From IMG/VR virus record IMGVR_UViG_3300017917_001839, positions 58,295 to 122,294 of that record: 64,000 nucleotides of DNA. One strand, 5' to 3'. The DNA comes from a virus. The notes under the pieces are model-generated. The model had not been told where the DNA came from and searched no databases. It saw only the letters and a program-made list of their open reading frames with translations. This document shows, piece after piece, positions 1 to 7,780 of this stretch (position 1 is the stretch's first letter; every line of letters starts with the position of its first letter). Both the position numbers and the translations under genes were made by a program.

Positions 1-892
1 TTAGTCCGTCGCGAATATATTCTGCTTGTGGGCCATATGCTTCGCAACTGGTGTACAAGTGGAAACGTGGAATGTGCTGTGTACCATTAATTAGTTTGTC
101 AATAAGTTCTTTCTTAGAACCTAAGTTACTGTTAATAGCAAGACGCATCTTCTCTGCTTGTGGTGTACCGGCATTTTCCTTGAACCAATCAAACAACTTG
201 TAGATGTCTGGAGTCATTGTGGGCTCACCACCAGTGACACGAATCTCTTCTAGCTCTTGGCTAAGTGTAGGCCACCAACGCCAAAACGCATCTACATATG
301 GATTGAACTCATCGCGATCAAATGGCTCAGCATAAGGAGCATCATCAATAAAGTGTCCACGTGCGTCACTGCGGATATTATGATAGCCGCCGTTGTTGCG
401 GATATCCTTTACCCATGTAGTACTGAATGCAGGGTTACAGTAGCTACATGCAAACTGACAGGTACGGTTGAACGAAATTTCTAGAGTCTTAAGATTAACA
501 TCTGCGTCTGGATTTAGTTTAGCAATCTTCATCAAGTCCTCATCTTCATAGATAACAGTCTTGTATGTACGATCACTTACAGGCTCGTTGCCGTCAGCAT
601 CTTTGCCCATGTCCTCAATCTTCCAGCAGTATTCACATTCTTTAGGACGCTTGCCTTCCTGCATCATCTGACGCATTTTCTTTTTGTGCTTGGTGTTGTG
701 AATAGCACTGGGATTTTCTTTGATTTCTTCTAAATCAATTTGGTGTGCGGGAGGGTGATGGCAACTAGTAGTACCGCCATGCCCTAGCCAAATAGTAGCA
801 TTAAGCCACTTAGCCGCACAGAATGATTCGCTGACGCTGTCAATCATTCTCTTCTTAAACTCTCTGTGGCTTTCGCCCTGCTTACGTCCCAT
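1..892 (-). CDS. Radical SAM protein with N-terminal twitch-type Cys motif (partial, cut by window edge)
   Basis: The reading frame opens at ATG 892 and stays open to the window edge, giving 297 codons of a longer protein. The radical SAM signature C-x3-C-x2-C is seen as CQFACSYC, preceded by ISFNRT. N-terminal to it is a second cysteine set (TSCHHPP and CEYCWKIED), as in the N-terminal-twitch radical SAM family. The VTGGEP motif typical of SAM binding follows. Radical SAM enzymes use a 4Fe-4S cluster and S-adenosylmethionine to start radical chemistry; the substrate is not evident here. It is a clear paralogue of the next gene upstream in transcription (903-2438), sharing HPP-H-IDLEE, NPSA-HNT, EGKRP and the Cys motifs. 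It is the last visible gene of the minus-strand glycan-type operon, 10 bases after its neighbour. The TTA at bases 1-3 is out of frame, so the gene continues beyond the window. Confidence 0.85.
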   Translation of the reverse strand, partial: MGRKQGESHREFKKRMIDSVSESFCAAKWLNATIWLGHGGTTSCHHPPAHQIDLEEIKENPSAIHNTKHKKKMRQMMQEGKRPKECEYCWKIEDMGKDADGNEPVSDRTYKTVIYEDEDLMKIAKLNPDADVNLKTLEISFNRTCQFACSYCNPAFSTTWVKDIRNNGGYHNIRSDARGHFIDDAPYAEPFDRDEFNPYVDAFWRWWPTLSQELEEIRVTGGEPTMTPDIYKLFDWFKENAGTPQAEKMRLAINSNLGSKKELIDKLINGTQHIPRFHLYTSCEAYGPQAEYIRDGL

Positions 893-902
893 TGTGTGTC
901 CT

Positions 903-2438
903 CTAGATCATTGCATGTGCTTCTTGGCAAATCTGCCACCAGTCATCCATTTCTGGAAACACTGATAAAAAGTCTGTGCCTCTACGCTCATCGTGTTGCG
1001 TAAAGAACTTGTAAAAATTTGCTCGCGCTTTTAATACTTCTTCTTCACTTAACTTACTGCCCGCTTTCATCCATTCTAGATTACGACGAGCTTTATCAAT
1101 TTCAAAATCCTTAAAGCCTCTATAGTCGATGTACTGCTCGTTGGCAGCATTAAGTTCCATAAAAGCAATTGCTTCTTCTAAATAGTCCTGGTACCATTCT
1201 GGCATTACTTGTATGCACTGCCAGTGTGGCGCTCGCAATAACGGAATGTCAAACCAAATACGTTGCTTAGGACGTATTTCATAGTCTGGGTGTTTGTGTC
1301 CACCATTATCCGGTACTGGTATATATTTAATGCCTTGGCGATCTTTAGCAAACTCTTCGCGGAGCTCTAAAATAAACTGTAACCATTCACGGAAGCTGGT
1401 TAAGCTAAGTGCATTAAATGTATTAATAAATGTTATAGTAGTGTTGTCTGTTTCACGTAGAATACGTAACACATTCTTCTTTAGTACTTCAAAGTCCATG
1501 CCATTGCGCATATACTCTGCTTGCTTACCATAACCATCACAGCTAACGAACACAGCAAAGTTCTTACAAGCTGGTGCTACATACCAGTTGTTCCCACTGT
1601 TTGGATTAAACTTTTGTGGGTCCTCCCAAATTTGAATCTGTTCTAGTCTCTGTAGCGATTCAATAAACCGGTCCATTAGCTGTGGCTTCGGTGGACACAT
1701 ATTTGATGTAACACTCATTTCTAGCCATGCGTTAGGATTTGCATAAACATAGTCTAGTACTTTAAAAGTGTTAATGTCCATAAGTGGCTCGCCGCCAGTC
1801 ATACGGAACACTTCTAGGTTCTTGTACAGCTCGGGCCACCACTTCCAAAATGCTTCTACATAAGGATTTTCATCCTGTGCCACACGCAAAGGCATTAGGC
1901 CTGCGCGAGCCAAACTTTCTGTGTTGTTGTGTTCCCCACCTACAATCTGGTAAGGACCAAAATCTTTTACTTCTTGGTGCCAGCTTGTGCTTAGGTGAGG
2001 ACTGCAATAACTGCATTTAAAGTTACAGGCTTGATTGAAGTTAACTTCTACATAACGAGGGTTAATGTTACCCTGCCATCCGGCTGCTTTAATATCTTCC
2101 TTAGCGTTTTGTGCCCAGTATTCACCACTGCGGTAAACACGGTCGCTGCGACCGCCTACATCCTCGATGCGCCAGCAATAGCTACAACCAGCTGGGCGTT
2201 TACCTTCCAACATCTCTCTGCGCTGTTCTTTTTTCTCAGACGTATTGTGTAGTGCGCTAGGATTGGCTTTTAGTTCTTCTAGGTCAATTTTATGTGTTGG
2301 TGGATGATAGCAACTGTGCGTCATACCGTTAGTAAGATGCATAGATACCTGCGCCCACTTTGCATAACACATAGTTGGGCTAATAACATCTAGCTCTTGC
2401 TGTGCCGCATCTGCGGCTTGTTCGTATATGCTAGTCAT
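903..2438 (-). CDS. Radical SAM protein with N-terminal twitch-type Cys motif
   Basis: This 511-residue protein has the radical SAM triad CNFKCSYC (C-x3-C-x2-C) near residue 140 and MTGGEP near residue 215. An N-terminal cysteine pair CSYCWRIED with an upstream HSCYHPP probably forms the auxiliary (twitch) cluster site. A C-terminal part of about 180 residues contains HWQCIQVMPEWYQDYLEEA. The start ATG overlaps the stop of the preceding gene by four bases (ATGA), which indicates translational coupling. It is a paralogue of the truncated gene at 1-892. Radical SAM proteins of this type occur in marine phages and in bacterial sugar or natural-product loci. Here the surrounding glycosyltransferase-like, SDR and aldolase genes suggest a sugar or surface-polymer substrate, but the reaction cannot be read from the sequence. 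Confidence 0.88.
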   Translation of the reverse strand: MTSIYEQAADAAQQELDVISPTMCYAKWAQVSMHLTNGMTHSCYHPPTHKIDLEELKANPSALHNTSEKKEQRREMLEGKRPAGCSYCWRIEDVGGRSDRVYRSGEYWAQNAKEDIKAAGWQGNINPRYVEVNFNQACNFKCSYCSPHLSTSWHQEVKDFGPYQIVGGEHNNTESLARAGLMPLRVAQDENPYVEAFWKWWPELYKNLEVFRMTGGEPLMDINTFKVLDYVYANPNAWLEMSVTSNMCPPKPQLMDRFIESLQRLEQIQIWEDPQKFNPNSGNNWYVAPACKNFAVFVSCDGYGKQAEYMRNGMDFEVLKKNVLRILRETDNTTITFINTFNALSLTSFREWLQFILELREEFAKDRQGIKYIPVPDNGGHKHPDYEIRPKQRIWFDIPLLRAPHWQCIQVMPEWYQDYLEEAIAFMELNAANEQYIDYRGFKDFEIDKARRNLEWMKAGSKLSEEEVLKARANFYKFFTQHDERRGTDFLSVFPEMDDWWQICQEAHAMI

Positions 2439-3010
2439 GCTGGTACCTCATCACCGGTATTAGCAAAATACACTTTACCAGGCTTTGCGTTACTTAAGGC
2501 TAAGTCAACAGTTCTATTAGCATATTCAACTGTATTATCGCTGTTTAGGCCGCCCGGGCAAATACCTAGCGCATTGATACCATCTGCTGCGGCAGCATAT
2601 ATAAGCTGATGCTCAAGTGCCCGCAACATTCTGTATGCTAGCAGTTCCATGCCATGTTCTTTTAATACTGCAATACTGCTGGTAATAAAGATAAACTTTG
2701 TTTGTTTAAAGTATTCAACTAGATAAGTTTTAAACAACAAAACCGAATCCATATGTTCATACATGGGCTTTAGTGTATAGTCTCTGTGAAACTCGGGATG
2801 ATAGTCTAGGAATGGCTGTTGGAAACCACCACTTACATGTTGATTAAAAATAATCATGTCGGGTGCGTCGAGACCTTCTACAAAATCTTTTGGTTCTGTA
2901 TAGTCAACTGTGCCGCGACCAAACGCAAAAACATGATGGCCAGCAGACTCTAGTGCTGCCTTAACTGCAACAGCAAAAGGAGAAGTTGAACCAAACAGCC
3001 ATACTATCAC
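2435..3010 (-). CDS. SDR-like nucleotide-sugar epimerase/dehydrogenase (short)
   Basis: The 191-residue protein begins with a Rossmann-type strand and glycine turn (VWLFGSTSPFAVAV). It continues with a DMIIFNQHVSGG strand, FIFITSSIAVL (Ser of the SDR active site) and then AYRMLRALEHQ, the position of the SDR Y-x3-K motif. ALGICPGGLNSD matches the conserved PG after strand 6. The usual lysine is an arginine here (YRMLR), so activity may be altered. At 191 residues it is shorter than classical SDRs (about 250). It overlaps both neighbours by four bases (ATGA), so it is embedded in the operon. A role in producing or editing a nucleotide sugar is inferred from neighbours. A non-catalytic NAD-binding protein is an alternative. 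Confidence 0.6.
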   Translation of the reverse strand: MIVWLFGSTSPFAVAVKAALESAGHHVFAFGRGTVDYTEPKDFVEGLDAPDMIIFNQHVSGGFQQPFLDYHPEFHRDYTLKPMYEHMDSVLLFKTYLVEYFKQTKFIFITSSIAVLKEHGMELLAYRMLRALEHQLIYAAAADGINALGICPGGLNSDNTVEYANRTVDLALSNAKPGKVYFANTGDEVPA

Positions 3011-4005
3011 TGTAACAAGCCTTTTTCTAACAGCTCTTGAATCTGCTTTTCACGAATCATTACACCCCAACGGCGTGGGTTTACATAAGTCTTTTTAAAG
3101 AACTTACACATCTGCGGATTAGGATCAAACAGCATCATTTCATTGATGCCTTCGTTGAGTTCTTTACCTAGATCGCATACTGCATTATACAACATTTCTT
3201 TGCTCCATGCAACCTTTGTATAGCGACAAACAGTATCGCCTGCAAACTGCGGAGCAATTTCTTTATTGAAATAATCCTTAAACCATTCATAATCAGCAAT
3301 TTGGTTTGTGTCCCAATCTGTAAGTACGGTTAACTTACAACCTAAACGTGCGCCGTAAATTGCCCATAGACCATTTTCAACATCGGTGCCAATATTGCAC
3401 CATGTCTGTAGTCTGTTATAGTTGCCCCACCAAATTTTGTCCTTGAACTCATCAGCGCGAACACGCTTGCCCTGATCCAGACTCATCTTCACGCCTTCAC
3501 GGAAGCCTGCACGAAAAGCCTGGAACGGGCTGGCTGTTTGATGTACTTCACTGAATGTGTCGTTTAACTGAATATAGTTTAGCTTCCAGCAGAACTCCAT
3601 ACCTTCGCCATCGGCCGCTGCTTCATGGGTCTGCATTTGTAACGCATATTCTTTTGGCCAGCACTTTAGGCCGCCATTGCCGTACACTAGTCCGTTCAAC
3701 AAATTCTTAGCATTCCAACTAAAGATGCTTTGGCTGATATTGTTGCCGTCGTGGTCGGTGTCAGGTACATCTAGCACCTGCTCAAAGAAGTCGTCCATTA
3801 CGATGTTGTCGCCGTCTACCGTAATAAAGCGATCAGTTTCGCTTTGTGCAGCCGCGGCTTTATGAGCCGCATCAAACCCCTTAACACCGTGAATTCTTTT
3901 GGCCCAAGGAACCTTATTAAGGAGGTCAGCCCAATTTTCTTCGGCGTTGGGCTCATCGTAACTAATATAGAAGATGTCTAGTTCAGTAACATCAATTTTG
4001 GCCAT
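3007..4005 (-). CDS. Glycosyltransferase-like protein (GT-A, DGDN motif)
   Basis: This 332-residue protein has an N-terminal alpha/beta part followed by RFITVDGDNIVMDDFF. Its DGD resembles the metal- and nucleotide-sugar-binding DxD motif of GT-A glycosyltransferases. Downstream are YGNGGLKCWPKEYAL and a Trp-rich region (KIWWGNYNRLQTWCNIGTD). I do not recognise a characterised relative. The function is inferred from the motif and from two other glycosyltransferase-like genes in the same operon. The C-terminal 60 residues (NEMMLFDPNPQMCKFFKK) have no motif I can name. The start ATG at 4005 lies 15 bases after the stop of the preceding gene and is preceded by an AGGACAC-type ribosome binding site. 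It may act on tail fibres, host surface glycan or DNA; the sequence does not decide this. Confidence 0.55.
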   Translation of the reverse strand: MAKIDVTELDIFYISYDEPNAEENWADLLNKVPWAKRIHGVKGFDAAHKAAAAQSETDRFITVDGDNIVMDDFFEQVLDVPDTDHDGNNISQSIFSWNAKNLLNGLVYGNGGLKCWPKEYALQMQTHEAAADGEGMEFCWKLNYIQLNDTFSEVHQTASPFQAFRAGFREGVKMSLDQGKRVRADEFKDKIWWGNYNRLQTWCNIGTDVENGLWAIYGARLGCKLTVLTDWDTNQIADYEWFKDYFNKEIAPQFAGDTVCRYTKVAWSKEMLYNAVCDLGKELNEGINEMMLFDPNPQMCKFFKKTYVNPRRWGVMIREKQIQELLEKGLLQ

Positions 4006-4020
4006 ATGTGTGTCCTGTAA

Positions 4021-4677
4021 TTAAGTACGCACATATTTATCAAACGCTTTTGTGGTGTAGATGCTACATTGGCTGTAGTCTGTGTCAGTTTTAATTTCAA
4101 TTTCTTCAGACGTAATCAAGTTTGCTAAACTAACATTAACGGTCTTTAGCATAAAATGCGGATCGTTCTTAGCAGTAATATAAAACTTTAAGATCTTCTT
4201 TCCCTTAGCAACCATGTTACTGGGTTCAACGTCCGAATACTTCTTTATCAAATTTTTATGGGCTGTTACCGTAAACTCTGTTGCCGTTAATTTACATTTG
4301 ATATCATAGCTGCTTGTTTTTGCAGGTTCTACCAAAGAAAGGAATTCCTCTTCAGCAGCAACATATTGGCTTTCAACAGATCTACTTTCAATGCTGAACA
4401 AATTATCTACTAGCGGATCTTGCTTAACATAGAATAAGTTATGATTCTTACCTTTGAGTATCTCTACTTGATCCTGTGTAAACTCATGCTTGTTAGTCCA
4501 GTGTGATAATACTTCTACATCTTCATCTGTGGTAACGCATAGAATAGTACCTGTTTCATCAAAGTAAACAGTTGCAGGTTTATTTGAGTTAGCTTTAATC
4601 AATGCACCGGCTGTGCCGCCTGCTGCTTCTTTAGCTGCAATAAATCGCAGACGTCTTAGCTCTGCTTCAGATTCCAT
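4021..4677 (-). CDS. Unknown protein in the glycan operon
   Basis: The 218-residue protein has a charged N-terminal helix (ESEAELRRLRFIAAKEAAGG). A beta-rich segment follows (PATVYFDETGTILCVT), then HEFTQDQVEILKGKNHNLFYV and a C-terminal half of alternating strands. No signal peptide, membrane segment or catalytic motif is visible. It overlaps the upstream glycosyltransferase-like gene by 11 bases and sits 15 bases before the next one, so it is clearly part of the operon. The small soluble beta-rich build would suit a structural or accessory virion protein, but that is a guess and I do not recognise the family. Gene reality is supported by tight packing and by codon use like that of its neighbours. 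Confidence 0.72.
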   Translation of the reverse strand: MESEAELRRLRFIAAKEAAGGTAGALIKANSNKPATVYFDETGTILCVTTDEDVEVLSHWTNKHEFTQDQVEILKGKNHNLFYVKQDPLVDNLFSIESRSVESQYVAAEEEFLSLVEPAKTSSYDIKCKLTATEFTVTAHKNLIKKYSDVEPSNMVAKGKKILKFYITAKNDPHFMLKTVNVSLANLITSEEIEIKTDTDYSQCSIYTTKAFDKYVRT

Positions 4678-5530
4678 AATCCTGCTCCATTTGTTTTATC
4701 ATATCAGCAGTTATCCAATCTTTTTCTACGTAATGAAATGGCAGTGTTTGCTGAAAGTTACCAATTTTAAAATCTGTATAACTGTTATAGTATGTAGGTA
4801 GAGTGTCTGTCCAACACTCACTAATTTTGCTACTAGGCACATTCTGTACATGGCTCTTCATGTGTACAAACGTTGGTACTGCATCAATGTTTTCTCGGGT
4901 ACATTCATGTTCAATACCCAGTAGCTGCATAGCTAGTGCAAATGCAACGTCACCGCTGAGCCAATCAGGTTTGCCTTCAGGCATATACTTGTAGAAGAAA
5001 CGCTGCCAGTGCTGGAATACAATTTCAGTCATAGCAAACAATTCACTTGCTAGTTCACTTTTCTTAAAATAAAAGAAAGCGGTGTACACATTGGGTAGAT
5101 TGTTTTTTACAAAGTATTCACGATAGTAGTTACTGCTAACAGTTTCTCCGCGGAAGGTACGCACCTTAGTAGTAGCCCATACATCACGCTGTGCTAGTAT
5201 ATCCCACCAGTGACTTACATCTGTGGGGAAGATCATATCTGTGTCTAATATAACTGTTTCGTCATACGGAGTCATATACAAGTATTTCCACTTGTTGTTG
5301 ATCTTCCACTCTGCATCTGCTGCATCATCCTGCCAAGGAATGTCAACTATGTAATCAAACACTTGCTTGTGCTTACTAGTAATTAGCTTTTTAGTTTCAG
5401 CGTCAACACAGACTGTTAGATTGTTAACAGTGCTTTGAGTAAGTTTTAAGTTGAGCGCAAGGGCATAAGCCTGCTGGAGGTAATCCACAGACTTTGTGTT
5501 TTGTGCTATAACTATATAACCTCTACTCAT
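4667..5530 (-). CDS. Glycosyltransferase-like protein (GT8-type, DTDM motif)
   Basis: The 287-residue protein starts with GYIVIAQNTKSVDYLQQAYA, followed by LTVCVDAETK. DETVILDTDMIFPTDVSHWW follows, containing the DxD (DTD) of GT-A fold transferases, with the layout of glycogenin-like (GT8) enzymes. A later region WLSGDVAFALAMQLLG resembles the acceptor-side D-V-F-A segment of that group. It is a divergent paralogue of 6128-7036, which shares SPYDETILLDVDYLI against TPYDETVILDTDMIF. Overlaps of 4 and 11 bases with its neighbours show operon organisation. It probably transfers a sugar from a nucleotide donor in the infected cell; donor and acceptor are unknown. Confidence 0.65.
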   Translation of the reverse strand: MSRGYIVIAQNTKSVDYLQQAYALALNLKLTQSTVNNLTVCVDAETKKLITSKHKQVFDYIVDIPWQDDAADAEWKINNKWKYLYMTPYDETVILDTDMIFPTDVSHWWDILAQRDVWATTKVRTFRGETVSSNYYREYFVKNNLPNVYTAFFYFKKSELASELFAMTEIVFQHWQRFFYKYMPEGKPDWLSGDVAFALAMQLLGIEHECTRENIDAVPTFVHMKSHVQNVPSSKISECWTDTLPTYYNSYTDFKIGNFQQTLPFHYVEKDWITADMIKQMEQDYGI

Positions 5531-6147
5531 CTAACCCCGCTAGCTAATACAATCTTACAAATGTGTTCTAGTCGTTCGATGTGTTCCATAGCACGCCACG
5601 GACTAGTATCAATGCTAACAACACCGTGACCTTTAATGCCAACAATATCATAAGCAACATTACCATGGTCATCTAGTTGTAGGTTCTCATGACACTTGGT
5701 TGCTAGTTCTTCGCTGATAGGTGGAACATCTGGAACGTTGGGTGCTACACGAGTATAACGTCCTAATTCCGGAAAGTCTTTTACTAAATCTGCGAGCTCA
5801 ATGCCGGCGTGCATAGCTGCCACACAATAAGTAGGATGCAAGTGCATCACAACACGCACATCGTTACTGTGCTGACCCATTGCTCTTTGTAAACCAAAAT
5901 GCAACGGAATCTCTCCGCTAGGCTTTAATTTAGCACTAATGTCAGAATAGAATTCTTCTTGCCATAGTAAGCCATGAATACTAATCTTTTTAAATTGATC
6001 AGGCTGTAGTGTTTGCTTACGTACACCGCTAGGCGTAATGTAAAAATGATTACGGTCATGATGGCGAATACTTACGTTGCCGTCGCGACTAGTAATCCAA
6101 TTGCGTCTATATGCCTCTACCAGTGTATCACAAATCGTTTCTAACAT
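5527..6147 (-). CDS. Class II (zinc) aldolase/adducin-family protein
   Basis: The 206-residue length and motif order match class II aldolases such as L-fuculose-1-phosphate aldolase. An N-terminal SRDGNVSIRHHDRN gives the phosphate-binding glycine/asparagine loop. FYITPSGVRKQTLQPD is the substrate loop. VMHLHPTYCVA holds the paired zinc-ligand histidines, and GIKGHGVVSID holds the third zinc-site histidine. These enzymes cleave or form sugar phosphates and some relatives are epimerases. In this operon it probably makes or diverts a sugar precursor for the glycosyltransferase-like proteins. It overlaps the previous gene by 20 bases and the next by 4. It is the best-supported metabolic enzyme of the cassette. 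Confidence 0.85.
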   Translation of the reverse strand: MLETICDTLVEAYRRNWITSRDGNVSIRHHDRNHFYITPSGVRKQTLQPDQFKKISIHGLLWQEEFYSDISAKLKPSGEIPLHFGLQRAMGQHSNDVRVVMHLHPTYCVAAMHAGIELADLVKDFPELGRYTRVAPNVPDVPPISEELATKCHENLQLDDHGNVAYDIVGIKGHGVVSIDTSPWRAMEHIERLEHICKIVLASGVR

Positions 6148-7036
6148 AATTTAACATATCCTCACTTATTCGGTTAATGGCCCATTTATTCATGACATGT
6201 AAATCTACGCCTGACCATTTAGTAAGCATAAAGTCGCCCGGGCTACGTGGCTTTTCTAGATACATGATTAATGTGTTATCGTTAACTGCGCTGTGTACAT
6301 CATCTGTATCAAATGTCTTATATAATGTAGTAGGTAATTGGGGTATACCTCGTTCTTGGAAACCACTCATCATATGTGCTGCTATACTAAAGCTATAATC
6401 GTTGCGATAAAGTGTGCCGTTCCATTTATACAAATCTTTGTAGTATTGTGGATTATTTTTAACATGCTTTACACAATTAAAGAAACTTTCAGCATAGGGT
6501 GTTTTACGAAAGTAAACTACTGTGGCCCAGTACATTGTAACACCAAAGTCATTTAAACGATTTAATGTTGGATCCTTACGTTCATACATGATGTCTTGGT
6601 AGCGCCAGTTCATCATTAATTCTTCGTTGTGTCCCCAACATTGATTTAGCGTATCGCTAAGTATCAAATAGTCAACATCAAGTAGTATAGTTTCGTCATA
6701 CGGACTTAGATCATATGCATCACAGCGATTAACGTTATAAAAACTTAAAGGCTTTGCTGTATGACTAGTATCTTTGTAGATACGTGTATTTGATAGTTTA
6801 AACTCTTTGTCTTTTTCAACAACAATAACGTTGTTAATAGCACTGTTAATTGTTGCTTTACCTAAACTTTTTTCTGCATAGTCTAGGCTAGCCGGGTCAG
6901 TAACTACAGTAATATTTTTAATGCCAAGGTGACGCTGAATTAGAAAGCTGTTGACTATAGCTAATCTAAAGTAATCAATTTCAGCGTTGTTGTGGGCAAA
7001 CATAATGATGCCACGATCATTATTTGCCTTCTTCAT
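6128..7036 (-). CDS. Glycosyltransferase-like protein (GT8-type, DVDY motif)
   Basis: The 302-residue protein has the N-terminal pattern RGIIMFAHNNAEIDYFRLA, followed by KNITVVTDPASLDY. SPYDETILLDVDYLILSD gives a DxD metal-binding motif at the usual GT-A distance. After it come MYWATVVYFRKTPYAESFF and NDYSFSIAAHMMSGF, the position of the acceptor-side Asp in GT8-like enzymes. It is a paralogue of 4667-5530. Its start overlaps the upstream small gene by 17 bases. Known function of the fold is sugar transfer from a nucleotide-sugar donor. Specificity is unknown, and membership in a phage glycan pathway is inferred from the operon. Confidence 0.65.
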   Translation of the reverse strand: MKKANNDRGIIMFAHNNAEIDYFRLAIVNSFLIQRHLGIKNITVVTDPASLDYAEKSLGKATINSAINNVIVVEKDKEFKLSNTRIYKDTSHTAKPLSFYNVNRCDAYDLSPYDETILLDVDYLILSDTLNQCWGHNEELMMNWRYQDIMYERKDPTLNRLNDFGVTMYWATVVYFRKTPYAESFFNCVKHVKNNPQYYKDLYKWNGTLYRNDYSFSIAAHMMSGFQERGIPQLPTTLYKTFDTDDVHSAVNDNTLIMYLEKPRSPGDFMLTKWSGVDLHVMNKWAINRISEDMLNYVRNDL

Positions 7037-7379
7037 TGAGATCTAATACCTTGTGTACTTTGCGTGACTTACGTAGTTTTTCGTACTCAGCGTAATAGTC
7101 ATTGGTTACTTCAAAATAACGACTGAGGACTTCATCGTAAAAGTCTTTGAGATTGATCTTAATAGGATTTTTATAAATGTCCAGTAATACTGCTTCTGTT
7201 TGCTTTTCGTCAAGTAACAACTTACAGAAATTGATCAATTCCATATTAATTGTAAATGTGCCACCGTTTACACTGTAGCTCAATAAACTTTGAGTTTTTG
7301 CTCGCAGTGCTGCTTGCTGATTATTCAGTGTTACCCTGTAATTAGCAAATTCTAATGCTTGAGTTAATCTTGCGCTCAT
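7020..7379 (-). CDS. Small unknown protein, first gene of the minus-strand glycan operon
   Basis: The 119-residue protein has a helical N-terminus (LTQALEFANYRVTLNNQQAA), a short beta segment (GGTFTINMELINF) and a helical, charged C-terminus (YYAEYEKLRKSRKVHKVL). It resembles small conserved proteins seen beside tail genes in marine T4-like phages, but I cannot name a function. The ATG at 7379 has no ribosome binding site. It lies exactly five bases after the late-promoter-like octamer TGTAAATA, so the mRNA may be leaderless. Its stop overlaps the next gene by 17 bases. Confidence 0.7.
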   Translation of the reverse strand: MSARLTQALEFANYRVTLNNQQAALRAKTQSLLSYSVNGGTFTINMELINFCKLLLDEKQTEAVLLDIYKNPIKINLKDFYDEVLSRYFEVTNDYYAEYEKLRKSRKVHKVLDLNEEGK

Positions 7380-7384
7380 ATCAA

Positions 7385-7392
7385 TATTTACA
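7385..7392 (-). promoter_or_regulatory. Late-promoter-like octamer TGTAAATA
   Basis: Read on the minus strand the octamer is TGTAAATA, six of eight bases identical to the GATAAATA found at other late units here. It lies between the terminator at 7398-7429 and the first ATG of the glycan operon, five bases before that ATG. This is the same spacing as at gp25. The flanking TAAATATTG also matches the promoter at 50605. No upstream TTAAAA element is present because the terminator hairpin occupies that place. Confidence 0.4.
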
Positions 7393-7397
7393 AATAA

Positions 7398-7429
7398 AAA
7401 AAGCCAGCTACCTAAGTAACTGGCTTTTT
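7398..7429 (-). terminator. Intrinsic terminator after the lipoprotein gene
   Basis: AAAAAGCCAG (7398-7407) pairs with CTGGCTTTTT (7420-7429) around a 12-base loop. The minus-strand copy ends in a T run, and the A run on the other arm makes it usable in both directions. It lies 39 bases after the stop of the lipoprotein gene. The stem sequence is almost the same as that of the terminator at 7727-7758. Confidence 0.85.
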
Positions 7430-7468
7430 GTTCAACACTTTAGAAAACAGACTCAACAGTCTGCCATA

Positions 7469-7681
7469 TTACTTAGGCTGTACTGGAGCGCCTTCAGCTG
7501 GCTTAGCTGAACCGCCTAGTGTAGCGTCAGCTGGTGCCGCTGGAGCAGGTGCTGTTGCATTGTCAGCTGGTGCAGTTGTTGCTGTAACTGCTTCTGCTGG
7601 AGCAGGTGCTGGCTCGTTTTTTGTGCAAGCGGCTAGACCTAAAAATGCAGTAGCTACTGCGATTGTTGTGAACATCTTCAT
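7469..7681 (-). CDS. Small Ala/Pro-rich lipoprotein
   Basis: The likely start is ATG 7681, giving 70 residues, because AGGAGA lies seven bases upstream. A GTG further upstream (7708) would place the ribosome binding site inside the gene. The N-terminus MKMFTTIAVATAFLGLAAC is a typical lipoprotein signal with lipobox LAAC, so Cys19 would be lipidated after signal peptidase II cleavage. The remaining 52 residues are almost only Ala, Pro, Thr and Gly with a few charges (KNEPAPAPAEA). This is a disordered periplasmic or outer-membrane tether. It is transcribed alone between two terminators, with a possible late-type box TATAAGTA at 7721-7714. Phage lipoproteins of this size act as outer spanins (Rz1-like, often Pro-rich) or superinfection-exclusion proteins. 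No inner-spanin partner is visible nearby, so the role is undecided. Confidence 0.7.
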   Translation of the reverse strand: MKMFTTIAVATAFLGLAACTKNEPAPAPAEAVTATTAPADNATAPAPAAPADATLGGSAKPAEGAPVQPK

Positions 7682-7726
7682 AGATTGTTTCTCCTTTATG
7701 TTCTTCACGTTTATACTTATATCATA

Positions 7727-7758
7727 AAAAAGCCAGTTACCGAAGTAACTGGCTTTTT
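7727..7758 (-). terminator. Intrinsic terminator after the fibre/structural gene 7781-8806
   Basis: AAAAAGCCAGTTAC (7727-7740) and GTAACTGGCTTTTT (7745-7758) form a perfect 14-bp stem with a CGAA loop and T/A runs at both ends. It lies 22 bases downstream of the stop of the structural gene. It isolates the small lipoprotein gene from read-through and could act bidirectionally. Confidence 0.92.
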
Positions 7759-7780
7759 GGTTTAACTAAGAGGTTAGTTA

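Noticed and set aside
1-3. TTA at the left edge as stop of the radical SAM gene
   Set aside because: It is out of frame with ATG 892; the last full codon is CTA and the frame continues outside the window.
7682-7708. Longer lipoprotein start at GTG 7708
   Set aside because: The ribosome binding site AGGAGA would be inside the gene, and the signal peptide is normal only from ATG 7681.
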